Shown here one piece after another: positions 19,009-25,857 of a stretch of DNA of 28,110 bases. Source of the DNA: Chitinophagaceae bacterium (GTDB taxonomy: Bacteria > Bacteroidota > Bacteroidia > Chitinophagales > Chitinophagaceae); contig JAGKWS010000051.1 in the NCBI GenBank assembly GCA_021151685.1, positions 1 to 28,110 of the forward strand, read 5' to 3'. Made by a program: the position numbers and the translations under genes. Below the pieces are notes generated by a model. That model worked only from the letters and a program-made list of their open reading frames with translations. It searched no databases and was not told the origin of the DNA. Numbering within the stretch: the stretch's first letter is position 1; every line of letters begins with the position of its first letter.

Positions 19009-19259
19009 ATTCACAACTCTGCCTCTGAAAACAACACTTTGGGGTTGGAAAATATCTATGTAGTGCATACACAATTTTTAAGTTGCGTTGACAACATATT
19101 GGCTGTGGGTTCTTGTAAAATGCAAAATTTAATTATTAATATTTTATTTATTTGCATGATTTGCACAACAGCAGTAATATATTTAATCTCTTTGCTGCTT
19201 CATAAATTTTCACCAAATCTATAAACAAAAGGTTCTACATTCCCCCTGTCCACTCTACA

Positions 19260-19310
19260 AATAACAGAGCGGGTACACATCGCAAGAGCGATGGCACCCG
19301 CTCTGTTATT
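19260..19310. terminator. long perfect nested hairpin, probable terminator or RNA element
   Basis: Bases 19260-19274 (AATAACAGAGCGGGT) pair perfectly with 19296-19310 (15 bp). Inside, CATCGC (19278-19283) pairs with GCGATG (19288-19293) around an AAGA tetraloop. The result is a 51-base structure with one small internal loop. The A/T-rich ends of the outer stem provide A and T tracts on both strands, so it could stop transcription in either direction. It stands alone, about 290 bp after the OmpA stop. Confidence 0.6.
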
Positions 19311-19492
19311 TGCATATTGTATGTGGCAAACATGTGCCGAGATGTTGTAGCCTTTAAGGGCTATTATTGATGATGTATAAGCATTACGTCAATAATATGT
19401 AGATTCATCACAGAGTTTTTTTGTAGTGTTTTTGATGCAGTAATTGTAGAACGGTACATAGCCGGAGTAACTTATATATTCAATAATGCACA

Positions 19493-19851
19493 ATGAATAG
19501 GAACATTGTTATACTTGGTGTATTTGCGATTTATATTGTTGTTGTTTTTATTTTGCTAATCGTCAAGCAGATAAATTATTAAATAATCTCAAATTGACAA
19601 ATGCGATAATTGTTCAGTGTAAGTTTTTGCCTAAAACAGGAGGTGATACAAAGATATTTTATCAATATGTTGTGAATCAGAAACTCATAAATGACAATAG
19701 AAGATCTCCATAAAAAGACTACACTTCTACGCAGGAACTGATTGAGAAGAGCTTTCCAGTGGTATATTACAATAAGAATAGCGGGTTGAGTTACTTGTTC
19801 ATAACACCGCAAGAATTTAAAAATACGGTTATTCATTTCCTGATTCATTAA
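19493..19851 (+). pseudogene. decayed small membrane-anchored protein gene (frameshift plus stop)
   Basis: An ATG at 19493 opens 29 codons encoding mostly one membrane helix (MNRNIVILGVFAIYIVVVFI...) and stops at 19580. The sequence carries on in another frame from about 19579, where it reads sensibly: KFLPKTGGDTKIFYQYVV, a TAA at 19711, then QELIEKSFPVVYYNKNSG and SYLFITPQEFK, ending at 19851. The pattern of a membrane anchor, a short hydrophilic strand region and FPVxYYxKN...LITPxxF resembles small uncharacterised Bacteroidota proteins I have seen. One frameshift near 19577-19582 and one stop are needed to explain it. Alternatives are sequencing error, or a short 29-residue membrane peptide that is itself real. 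Confidence 0.55.
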
Positions 19852-19940
19852 ACTGGGTTTTAAAGTATGTAGATAGATAAGTGTTTCTTACAAAGTGGCT
19901 GATGCATTTTGCTCCAAGAGAAGAACTCCCTTAAATCTCG

Positions 19941-19948
19941 TATATTTG
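19941..19948 (+). promoter_or_regulatory. possible -7 element (TATATTTG)
   Basis: TATATTTG matches the Bacteroidota -7 consensus TAnnTTTG and lies about 50 bases before the GTG of the gene at 19998. No TTTG sits 19-20 bases upstream, so only half of the promoter is visible. Confidence 0.3.
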
Positions 19949-19997
19949 GTGTATACAGTTGTAATTGCAGGTCCATTAATTCCCTAAAGACTTTATT

Positions 19998-20369
19998 GTG
20001 ATTTTAAGTAATGAGACAAAAGTGCAATTATGTAAGAAGTTATCATTGCCATATTCGGGTTCAGAACAAGATTGGGATGTAGAGTTGGCAGATAAAAATA
20101 GAGTTGATGAATTCATTTCTTATTACCAGGAAAATGAATTGCCCATTGAAATGAAATATGCTGTAATGTCCATTATCCTTGCTTCTTATGATGATTATCT
20201 GAATGAAAATGTTTTAGACAGAGATAATAGATGGTATGAAATTGGGAAGTTGCTAAAGTCAGAAAAAGAAGCTTTTGTAGACTTGATAAATTATTGGGCT
20301 GTTGATTATGAGATAGAAGATTTTTTTAGAATTACTCCATTGATAAGAGAAGTGAACGCCATTGACTAG
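19998..20369 (+). CDS. hypothetical small acidic protein
   Basis: I do not recognise this 123-residue cytosolic protein with confidence. It has no signal peptide or membrane helix. It is rich in Asp and Glu and looks mostly helical (DWDVELADKNRVDEFISYYQ, then MKYAVMSIILASYDDYLNE and AFVDLINYWAVDYEIEDFF). Small acidic helical proteins of this kind are often immunity proteins or stand-alone orphan genes, but no toxin gene lies beside it. The start is a GTG at 19998. Codon use looks normal and the reading frame clearly differs from the AT-rich non-coding DNA on each side. It stands alone between a pseudogene and the terminator of the opposite-strand rmlC unit. Confidence 0.65.
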   Translation: MILSNETKVQLCKKLSLPYSGSEQDWDVELADKNRVDEFISYYQENELPIEMKYAVMSIILASYDDYLNENVLDRDNRWYEIGKLLKSEKEAFVDLINYWAVDYEIEDFFRITPLIREVNAID

Positions 20370-20612
20370 TTGGCTATTTATCCGCAATTTCCTTTTTCGA
20401 AGAGGAAATAATGGTAATGAATGGTGGCAATACTGTTTTGCAACATCTCTATTGTGTATTCCCGTTTTCTTCGAAACAGACCCTCAACAAATACATGCTA
20501 AGGTTTACGGGTTACTGCGCCCAACTTGTGTTATCAATTTTACATGCTTTACACAGGATGAAACCTATGCATTTTCCGCCCATTTCTTGTAGACGAGACT
20601 ATTTTAGAGAAT

Positions 20613-20656
20613 TGTATAAAAAAAGTGGCTCACAGTCTACAACCATCAGCCACTTT
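20613..20656 (-). terminator. intrinsic terminator of the aminotransferase-rmlC unit
   Basis: AAAGTGGCT (20622-20630) pairs with AGCCACTTT (20648-20656) around a 17-base loop. Read on the minus strand the stem is followed at once by a run of T (complement of the A run at 20618-20624). It begins 21 bases after the rmlC stop. Confidence 0.8.
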
Positions 20657-20676
20657 CTTGTTATTGTACTCATTTG

Positions 20677-21231
20677 CTACAGATACCCGTTCACAGCATC
20701 TTTCAGCAATGGTTGTTTCTGGTCTTTTTCCGAAATAATTGCTTTCGATACATCTATCTTCCAGTCTATATTCAGCGCAGGGTCGTTAAAGTACACACCA
20801 CCCTCAGCCGATTTGTCATAGAAATTATCGCATTTGTAAAACACTTCCGATGTTTCAGACAGTACGGCATAGCCGTGTGCAAAACCGTGCGGTATCAGAA
20901 ATTGTAGCTTATTCTCGGCCGATAGTTCCAACCCATACCATTGCCCGTACGTGGGGCTGTTTTTGCGTATATCCAGTGCTACATCCCATATGGCTCCTTC
21001 CAGTACCCTTATCAGTTTGGCCTGTGGGGTAGGGTGGTTCTGGTAGTGCAGGCCACGCAATACATTTTTTACCGATCGTGCCTGATTGTCCTGTACAAAT
21101 GGAGTATCATATCCCGTCAGGTCGGCAAGCTGGCGCATATTGTAGCTTTCAAAGAAATAACCACGCGCATCGCCATGCACCTTAGGTTCCAGTATCAGCA
21201 ATCCCTCAATAGGTGTCTTTATTATGTTCAT
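20677..21231 (-). CDS. rmlC: dTDP-4-dehydrorhamnose 3,5-epimerase
   Basis: RmlC (RfbC) epimerises dTDP-4-keto-6-deoxyglucose at C3 and C5 on the way to dTDP-L-rhamnose for surface polysaccharide. The 184-residue length is normal for the family. Visible active-site features are the QDNQARS strand (47-53), His62 in RGLHYQ, Lys72 in QAKLIRV, PHGFAHGY (114-121) and Tyr132 in EVFYKCD. It begins 10 bases after the stop of the aminotransferase gene, so the two form an operon, and a terminator follows. RmlA, RmlB and RmlD are not in the window. An alternative is a 3,5-epimerase or 3-epimerase for another deoxysugar, since the gene sits with an aminotransferase; the catalytic His and Tyr favour a true RmlC. 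Confidence 0.93.
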   Translation of the reverse strand: MNIIKTPIEGLLILEPKVHGDARGYFFESYNMRQLADLTGYDTPFVQDNQARSVKNVLRGLHYQNHPTPQAKLIRVLEGAIWDVALDIRKNSPTYGQWYGLELSAENKLQFLIPHGFAHGYAVLSETSEVFYKCDNFYDKSAEGGVYFNDPALNIDWKIDVSKAIISEKDQKQPLLKDAVNGYL

Positions 21232-21241
21232 GTAGTAGTAG

Positions 21242-22369
21242 TTAGCCTATTATATCCAAAACAGCTTGTGTAATATACGTAAGTTCTTCGGTAGTAAGTT
21301 CTGTATGCATCGGTAGCGATATCACGCAACCATTCAGCGCATCAGTTACAGGCAGTACCATATTTTCAGTACCCCATGGTTTCAGCATAGCTTGTTTATG
21401 GCATGGCACCGGGTAGTAAATCATAGATGGCACGCCACGGGCAGCCAGTTGTTGATGCAGCTCATCTCTGTCAAATCCATTTACCTTCAGCGTGTACTGA
21501 TGAAATACATGATGAGACCATGGCGCACGGTAGGGGGTAGTCAGTTTTGTATGTTGGGCAAATGCATTGTCATAAAAGTCGGCCGCCGCTCGGCGCGCCG
21601 CATTGTATGCATCAAGGTGTGGCAGTTTCACGCGCAGTATGGCCGCCTGCATAGCATCCAGCCGGCTGTTGCAGCCCACCATTTCGTGGTAGTAGCGTAC
21701 CTTTTGTCCGTGGTTGGCTATCATGCGCAGTTTTTCTGCCAGTGCATCATCATTGGTAAAAATAGCACCACCATCGCCATAACAACCCAAATTTTTAGAC
21801 GGGAAGAACGAAGTGCAGCTTATCAGCCCCATAGACCCTGTTTTCACCGTTCTGCCATCAGCGTAGGTGTAGCTACCACCTATTGCTTGTGCATTGTCTT
21901 CTATTACAGGTATGCCATGCTCGGCAGCTACAGACATAATTGCTTCCATTTCGGCACTTTGCCCATACAGGTGCACGGGTATTATCGCCTTTGTACGGGG
22001 GGTTATAGCCTTCCGTAGCGCTTCCGGGTCCATCGTAAAAGCATCGGGGTGCACATCTACAAATACCGGGGTAATGCCCAGCAAGGCCACCACCTCTACC
22101 GTAGCTATATAGGTAAACGAGGGCGTTATTACTTCATCGCCCCGCTTCAGGTCCAGTGCCATCAGGGCTATTTGCAGGGCATCGGTACCATTGGCACAGG
22201 GTATTACATGCTTCACCCCCACATAGGTAGCCAGCTCGCCCGCCAGTGCATTCACTTCGGTACCGCCTATAAACAGCGTACTATCTATTACACCTTGTAT
22301 GGCGGTGTCTATCTCTGGTTTTATTTTTTGGTACTGACGTTTTAGGTCTACCATTTGCAGATGCTGCAT
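21242..22369 (-). CDS. DegT/DnrJ/EryC1/StrS sugar aminotransferase (WbpE/PorR-like)
   Basis: This is a PLP-dependent aminotransferase acting on a keto sugar nucleotide, 375 residues, full length. Features are the VDLKRQYQKIKPEI start, NGTDAL (60-65) for cofactor phosphate, VIEDNAQA with Asp158 facing the pyridine nitrogen, and the Schiff-base Lys192 in TSFFPSKNLGCYGDGGA. That last motif is typical of the WbpE group, which makes the 3-amino sugar of UDP-2,3-diacetamido-glucuronate; PorR of Porphyromonas belongs there. FdtB/QdtB-type enzymes for dTDP-3-amino sugars are the main alternative and would fit the rmlC neighbour. The first five residues are optional, since a second Met at residue 6 begins the conserved part. 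The gene is divergent from tetR, with about 190 bp between starts. Confidence 0.88.
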   Translation of the reverse strand: MQHLQMVDLKRQYQKIKPEIDTAIQGVIDSTLFIGGTEVNALAGELATYVGVKHVIPCANGTDALQIALMALDLKRGDEVITPSFTYIATVEVVALLGITPVFVDVHPDAFTMDPEALRKAITPRTKAIIPVHLYGQSAEMEAIMSVAAEHGIPVIEDNAQAIGGSYTYADGRTVKTGSMGLISCTSFFPSKNLGCYGDGGAIFTNDDALAEKLRMIANHGQKVRYYHEMVGCNSRLDAMQAAILRVKLPHLDAYNAARRAAADFYDNAFAQHTKLTTPYRAPWSHHVFHQYTLKVNGFDRDELHQQLAARGVPSMIYYPVPCHKQAMLKPWGTENMVLPVTDALNGCVISLPMHTELTTEELTYITQAVLDIIG

Positions 22370-22501
22370 TCCGATCTGTTATTTTGGATTGCGAAGTTAC
22401 ATTATTTGCCTTTTGTACATCAGTGTCCATTCCCATATGCCCACTATTTTCTGTTGCTTCCCTATAGTTTTTAACAATCGCGGCATTTGTAATAATTAAT
22501 T

Positions 22502-22538
22502 AAACGTTTGTTTGAATTCAAACGTTTGTTTAATTTTG
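22502..22538 (+). promoter_or_regulatory. tetR-efflux operon promoter with repeated operator
   Basis: AAACGTTTGTTT occurs twice, at 22502-22513 and 22520-22531, exactly 18 bp apart. Between them GTTTGAATTCAAAC (22510-22523) is a perfect 14-bp palindrome. A Bacteroidota promoter overlays these repeats: TTTG at 22507-22510, a 20-bp spacer, then TAATTTTG at 22531-22538. The overlap suggests the TetR protein binds here and blocks its own operon. The promoter match is direct; the binding is inferred. Confidence 0.7.
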
Positions 22539-22561
22539 TGCCAGATTATCAAGGCAGGCTA

Positions 22562-23191
22562 ATGGAGTTCAACGAAAAGCAATTGGGTATTATCAACGCA
22601 GCAGAGCGTCTGTTTTCCGTAAAGGGGTTTGATGGTACATCGGTACGAGATATTGCGCAAGAGGCATCCGTAAATGTGGCTATGATCTCCTATTACTTTG
22701 GCTCTAAAGAGCGACTGATGGAGGCCGTGTTTGAGGAGAAAACCAAGAAGATGCGGCTGAAGGTAGAGAACTTGCTTGCAGAGTCAAACATGACGGCGCA
22801 TCAAAAGGTGAACATTCTGATAGAAGACTATGTAGAAAAGTTCTTGTCTCAGCCCAATTTTCACCGCATCATGATGTTGGAACAAATTACCGACAAGCCG
22901 GGTGTGGTAGCAGGTTTTATACACGAACTAAAGAAGAAAAATCTTGTTTCCATACGCAGGCTCATCAGTGAGGGACAAAAAAAGGGCGAATTCAAAAGAA
23001 ATGTAGACCTCGTACTAATGATGAACACCATCATAGGTATTGTGAGCCAGATGATGATAACAAAACGGTTTTATATAGAAACAAACAATCTGGAACATCT
23101 TACCGAAACCGAATACAACAACTACCTGCGCAAAAAACTAACAACTTATCTGAAAAATCTTTTCAAAGTAATACTGACAAATGAAGCATAA
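22562..23191 (+). CDS. TetR/AcrR-family transcriptional regulator
   Basis: This 209-residue repressor-type protein probably controls the efflux genes that follow. Residues 10-55 hold the TetR helix-turn-helix (AAERLFSVKGFDGTSVRDIA, then NVAMISYYFGSKERL), followed by a helical ligand-binding and dimer domain (about 60-209). I chose the ATG at 22562. A longer frame from a TTG at 22508 would encode the operator-promoter repeats at 22502-22538 and adds nothing like the family. The last 11 bases overlap the TolC gene, which shows translational coupling in one operon. The ligand is unknown and is likely a substrate of the pump. Confidence 0.92.
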   Translation: MEFNEKQLGIINAAERLFSVKGFDGTSVRDIAQEASVNVAMISYYFGSKERLMEAVFEEKTKKMRLKVENLLAESNMTAHQKVNILIEDYVEKFLSQPNFHRIMMLEQITDKPGVVAGFIHELKKKNLVSIRRLISEGQKKGEFKRNVDLVLMMNTIIGIVSQMMITKRFYIETNNLEHLTETEYNNYLRKKLTTYLKNLFKVILTNEA

Positions 23192-24545
23192 ACATAAACT
23201 CGTAATGGCAATGGCAACTGCCATGGCGGCGGGTACACTTAGTGCCGGGGCGCAACAGGTAAAAAAGTTGACGCTGACAGAGGCTATTGAAATGGGTTTG
23301 AAAAGCAGTGGCCGTATGCAAATAGCCACCGCCAAAACAGCCGAAGCACATGCCAACCTCAGGGAAGCAAACGAACGCAGATTGCCCGATTTGAAGGCAT
23401 CTGGCTCTTACCTGCGGCTCAATACGCCCGATGTAAACCTGAAAGTGAAACTGGGTAGCTCCCAAAGTTCCGGTCAGGAATCGGGTGGTGGCATGCCCAA
23501 GGTAGACCAACTTACATATGGCATGGTTACCGCTACTCTTCCCGTATTCTCTGGTTTCAGAATCAAGTACGGCATAGAGTCGGCAAAATATCTGGAGCAG
23601 GCCTCAAAATTTGATGCAGAAACCGACAGGCAAGAGGTGATAGAAACTACCATAAATGCCTTTGCCAATGTATACAAGGCCAAACGCTCGGTAGAGCTGG
23701 TAAAGGAAAACCTGCAAAGGGAAGAAGCCCGCGTAAAAGACTTTACCAATCTGGAGAAAAACGGCCTGATGGCCCGTAACGACCTATTAAAAGTGCAACT
23801 GCAAAAGTCGAACGTAGAGCTGGCATTGCTGGAAGCCGAAAGCAACCTGAAGATTGCCGCCATGAATCTGGCACTGCAACTGGGCTTGGCAGAAGGTACA
23901 GAAATACAGCCCGATACAACCGGTATGGAAGCCATGCCCGATGCCGGCAGTGTAGCACAGTGGGAAAAAATAGCACTGGAACAACGAAAGGACAAATCGG
24001 CCCTCAGTGCCCGTATACAAGCCGCAAAAGTGGGCGTAAACGCAGCAAAGGGCGAATATTGGCCCGGACTGGCCCTGACCGGTGGCTACATCGGTGCCGA
24101 CATCCCCTCTTTTCTCACCGTTACCAACGCACTGAATGTGGGCGTAGGCTTGCAATACAATGTAAGCTCTCTGTGGAAGACGGGTTCTAAAGTAGAAGCC
24201 GCAAAGGCAAGACTGCATCAGGCCGAGGCAATGGAGGGTATCATATCAGACCAGGTTCGGCTAGAGGTAACACATGCCTATCACTCCTATGTTCTCGGCA
24301 CCCAAAAAACAAAAGTTTTTGCCCAGTCTGTAGAACAGGCCGATGAAAACTACCGCATTACCAAGAATAAATACGACAACAATCTGGCCACCACTACCGA
24401 TCTCCTCGATGCCGATGTAGCACAACTACAGGCTCGCCTCAACTATGCTTTCTCTAAAGCAGATGCAATGGTGGCCTACAAGAAACTGCAAAAAGCCGCT
24501 GGTGTGCTTAATCTTGGTACAGAGCAACCCGCAACCCAAAAGTAA
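23181..24545 (+). CDS. TolC-family outer-membrane efflux protein
   Basis: This is the outer-membrane channel of a tripartite pump, 454 residues. A signal peptide ends about SAGAQQ (25). Two outer-membrane efflux domains follow: the first with LTLTEAIEMGLKSS and long helices from about 30 to 230, the second about 265-445 with RLEVTHAYHSYVLG and the typical NKYDNNLATTTDLLDADVAQ near the end. The start overlaps tetR by 11 bp, and the HlyD-type adaptor gene begins 53 bp after the stop. It should trimerise and dock with the adaptor and the MFS pump. Confidence 0.93.
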   Translation: MKHKHKLVMAMATAMAAGTLSAGAQQVKKLTLTEAIEMGLKSSGRMQIATAKTAEAHANLREANERRLPDLKASGSYLRLNTPDVNLKVKLGSSQSSGQESGGGMPKVDQLTYGMVTATLPVFSGFRIKYGIESAKYLEQASKFDAETDRQEVIETTINAFANVYKAKRSVELVKENLQREEARVKDFTNLEKNGLMARNDLLKVQLQKSNVELALLEAESNLKIAAMNLALQLGLAEGTEIQPDTTGMEAMPDAGSVAQWEKIALEQRKDKSALSARIQAAKVGVNAAKGEYWPGLALTGGYIGADIPSFLTVTNALNVGVGLQYNVSSLWKTGSKVEAAKARLHQAEAMEGIISDQVRLEVTHAYHSYVLGTQKTKVFAQSVEQADENYRITKNKYDNNLATTTDLLDADVAQLQARLNYAFSKADAMVAYKKLQKAAGVLNLGTEQPATQK

Positions 24546-24598
24546 TCAACACATTAACTACATAACAAAAACACGAAGAATAGTAAATACGACAATCC

Positions 24599-25699
24599 AT
24601 GAGCAATAAAAATCATTCCGAGAACGAAGCACCAAAGGCATCCAACAAAAGGTTTATCATCATTTTGTCGGTGTTGGTGATAGGTGGTGGTATTTTTGGT
24701 GTCAGCAAGTATATCCACTCTCAGCATCACGAAGAAACCGACGATGCGCAGATTGATGCCAATATTAGCCCGGTTATTCCACGCACATCGGGCTATGTTA
24801 CCGAGGTGCGGGTAAAAGACAATCAGATTGTAAAAAAAGGCGATACGCTGGTAGTGCTGGATAGCCGTAGCGAGCAAATACACCTACAGCAAATGGAGGC
24901 CGCACTGAAAACCGCCGAAAATAGCCTGCACGTAGCCAATGCCAGCACATCGGCTTCAAGAGCCAATGTAACCGCTTACGAAGCCAACGTGCGCACAGCC
25001 GATGCACAGATAGAAGCCGCCAAAATAACGCTGAAGCGTGCTACGCAAGATTATGAACGTTACGCCAACCTCATAAAAGACCATTCCATTACACAACAGC
25101 AGTACGAGCAGGCCGAGGCCGCTAAACTGACCGCCGAACGTCAGTTGCAGGTACTTACCGACCAAAAGAATGCCGTTATACGCCAGGCAGGCGCAGCATC
25201 ATCGCAAAGCAATGCTACAGCACAGCAGACAGGTGTAGCCGAGGCCACCATCAAGCAGCGCATGGCCGATATAGAGAACGCAAAACTCACATTATCTTAT
25301 ACCGTTATTACAGCACCGCAAGATGGTAGGGTTTCTAAAGTAAATGTACAATTGGGTCAGTTGGTACAACCCGGTCAGTCGCTCTTTAGTGTAGTGCTGG
25401 ATAGCGAGCCATGGGTCGTAGCCAACTTTAAGGAAACCCAGATAAGCCGCATGCACGAAGGGCAGGAAGTAACAGTGAAAGTAGATGCATTCCCCGGTCA
25501 CGAGTTCAAGGGCAAGGTGGCATCCTTTGCTCCAGCCACAGGTTCGCGTTTTGCACTATTGCCGCCAGACAATGCCTCGGGCAACTTCGTGAAGGTTGTT
25601 CAACGCCTGCCGGTACGTATAGAGCTTACCACCAACGATCCATTAATAAAGGAGCTACGCCCCGGTATGAATACCGATGTAGACGTACACATCAACTAA
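24599..25699 (+). CDS. HlyD/EmrA-family membrane fusion adaptor
   Basis: This is the periplasmic adaptor that links the inner-membrane MFS pump to the TolC channel, 366 residues. It has a short cytoplasmic N-terminus, one membrane helix (about 19-39, FIIILSVLVIGGGIFGVSKY), the first lipoyl half (about 50-85, DDAQIDANISPVIPRTSGYV), a long alpha-helical hairpin (about 95-225), the second lipoyl half (about 235-265, VITAPQDGRVSKVNVQLGQL), and a beta-barrel region (WVVANFKETQISRMHEGQEV). The DDAQ motif and the FALLPPDNASGNFVKVVQR segment are typical of EmrA. It lies 53 bp after tolC and 158 bp before the MFS gene. Confidence 0.93.
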   Translation: MSNKNHSENEAPKASNKRFIIILSVLVIGGGIFGVSKYIHSQHHEETDDAQIDANISPVIPRTSGYVTEVRVKDNQIVKKGDTLVVLDSRSEQIHLQQMEAALKTAENSLHVANASTSASRANVTAYEANVRTADAQIEAAKITLKRATQDYERYANLIKDHSITQQQYEQAEAAKLTAERQLQVLTDQKNAVIRQAGAASSQSNATAQQTGVAEATIKQRMADIENAKLTLSYTVITAPQDGRVSKVNVQLGQLVQPGQSLFSVVLDSEPWVVANFKETQISRMHEGQEVTVKVDAFPGHEFKGKVASFAPATGSRFALLPPDNASGNFVKVVQRLPVRIELTTNDPLIKELRPGMNTDVDVHIN

Positions 25700-25755
25700 G
25701 GCTACGTAGCAGAACTATGCTACATAAAAAACCAACAAACATACACATGGGTAGG

Positions 25756-25833
25756 TGGTGTAAAGCACCGGCAAAAATTTGGATAAAGAGAAAGGCACAA
25801 AATGACACAGACAGCACGCCGGTCTTTACACCA
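25756..25833 (+). promoter_or_regulatory. inverted repeat in the leader of the MFS gene
   Basis: GGTGTAAAG (25757-25765) pairs with CTTTACACC (25824-25832), and CCGGC (25768-25772) pairs with GCCGG (25818-25822), with a small bulge. That gives 14 pairs across a loop of about 45 bases. The structure ends 25 bases before the MFS start codon, where it could affect translation, message stability or protein binding. No T run follows, so a terminator is unlikely. Confidence 0.5.
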
Positions 25834-25857
25834 TCGCCCATATAACAATATTTATTT

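Larger units (their letters stand above)
18971..19492. other. intergenic region, AT-rich, no credible gene
   Basis: About 520 bases between the OmpA gene and a decayed small gene hold two hairpins (18986-19008 and 19260-19310) and otherwise AT-rich sequence. A 61-codon TTG-started frame at 19039-19224 has one hydrophobic stretch near its end but no recognisable similarity and poor start context. I do not call it. Confidence 0.6.

Noticed and set aside
19039..19224. 61-residue frame with a hydrophobic end
   Set aside because: TTG start, AT-rich low-complexity end, no recognisable similarity and no promoter seen.
20370..20821. Open frames at 20362-20592 and 20411-20821 on the plus strand
   Set aside because: They run through the rmlC terminator or the antisense of rmlC, and their protein composition is unlike a real gene. 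I see nothing else in 20370-20612.
22508..22561. TTG-initiated extension of the TetR protein
   Set aside because: It would translate the operator repeats and the -7 box, and the added residues do not resemble the family. ATG at 22562 fits.
25706..25723. Small hairpin GTAGCA...TGCTAC after the adaptor gene as a terminator
   Set aside because: Only 6 pairs and an A run, not a T run, on the coding strand; the operon continues into the MFS gene.
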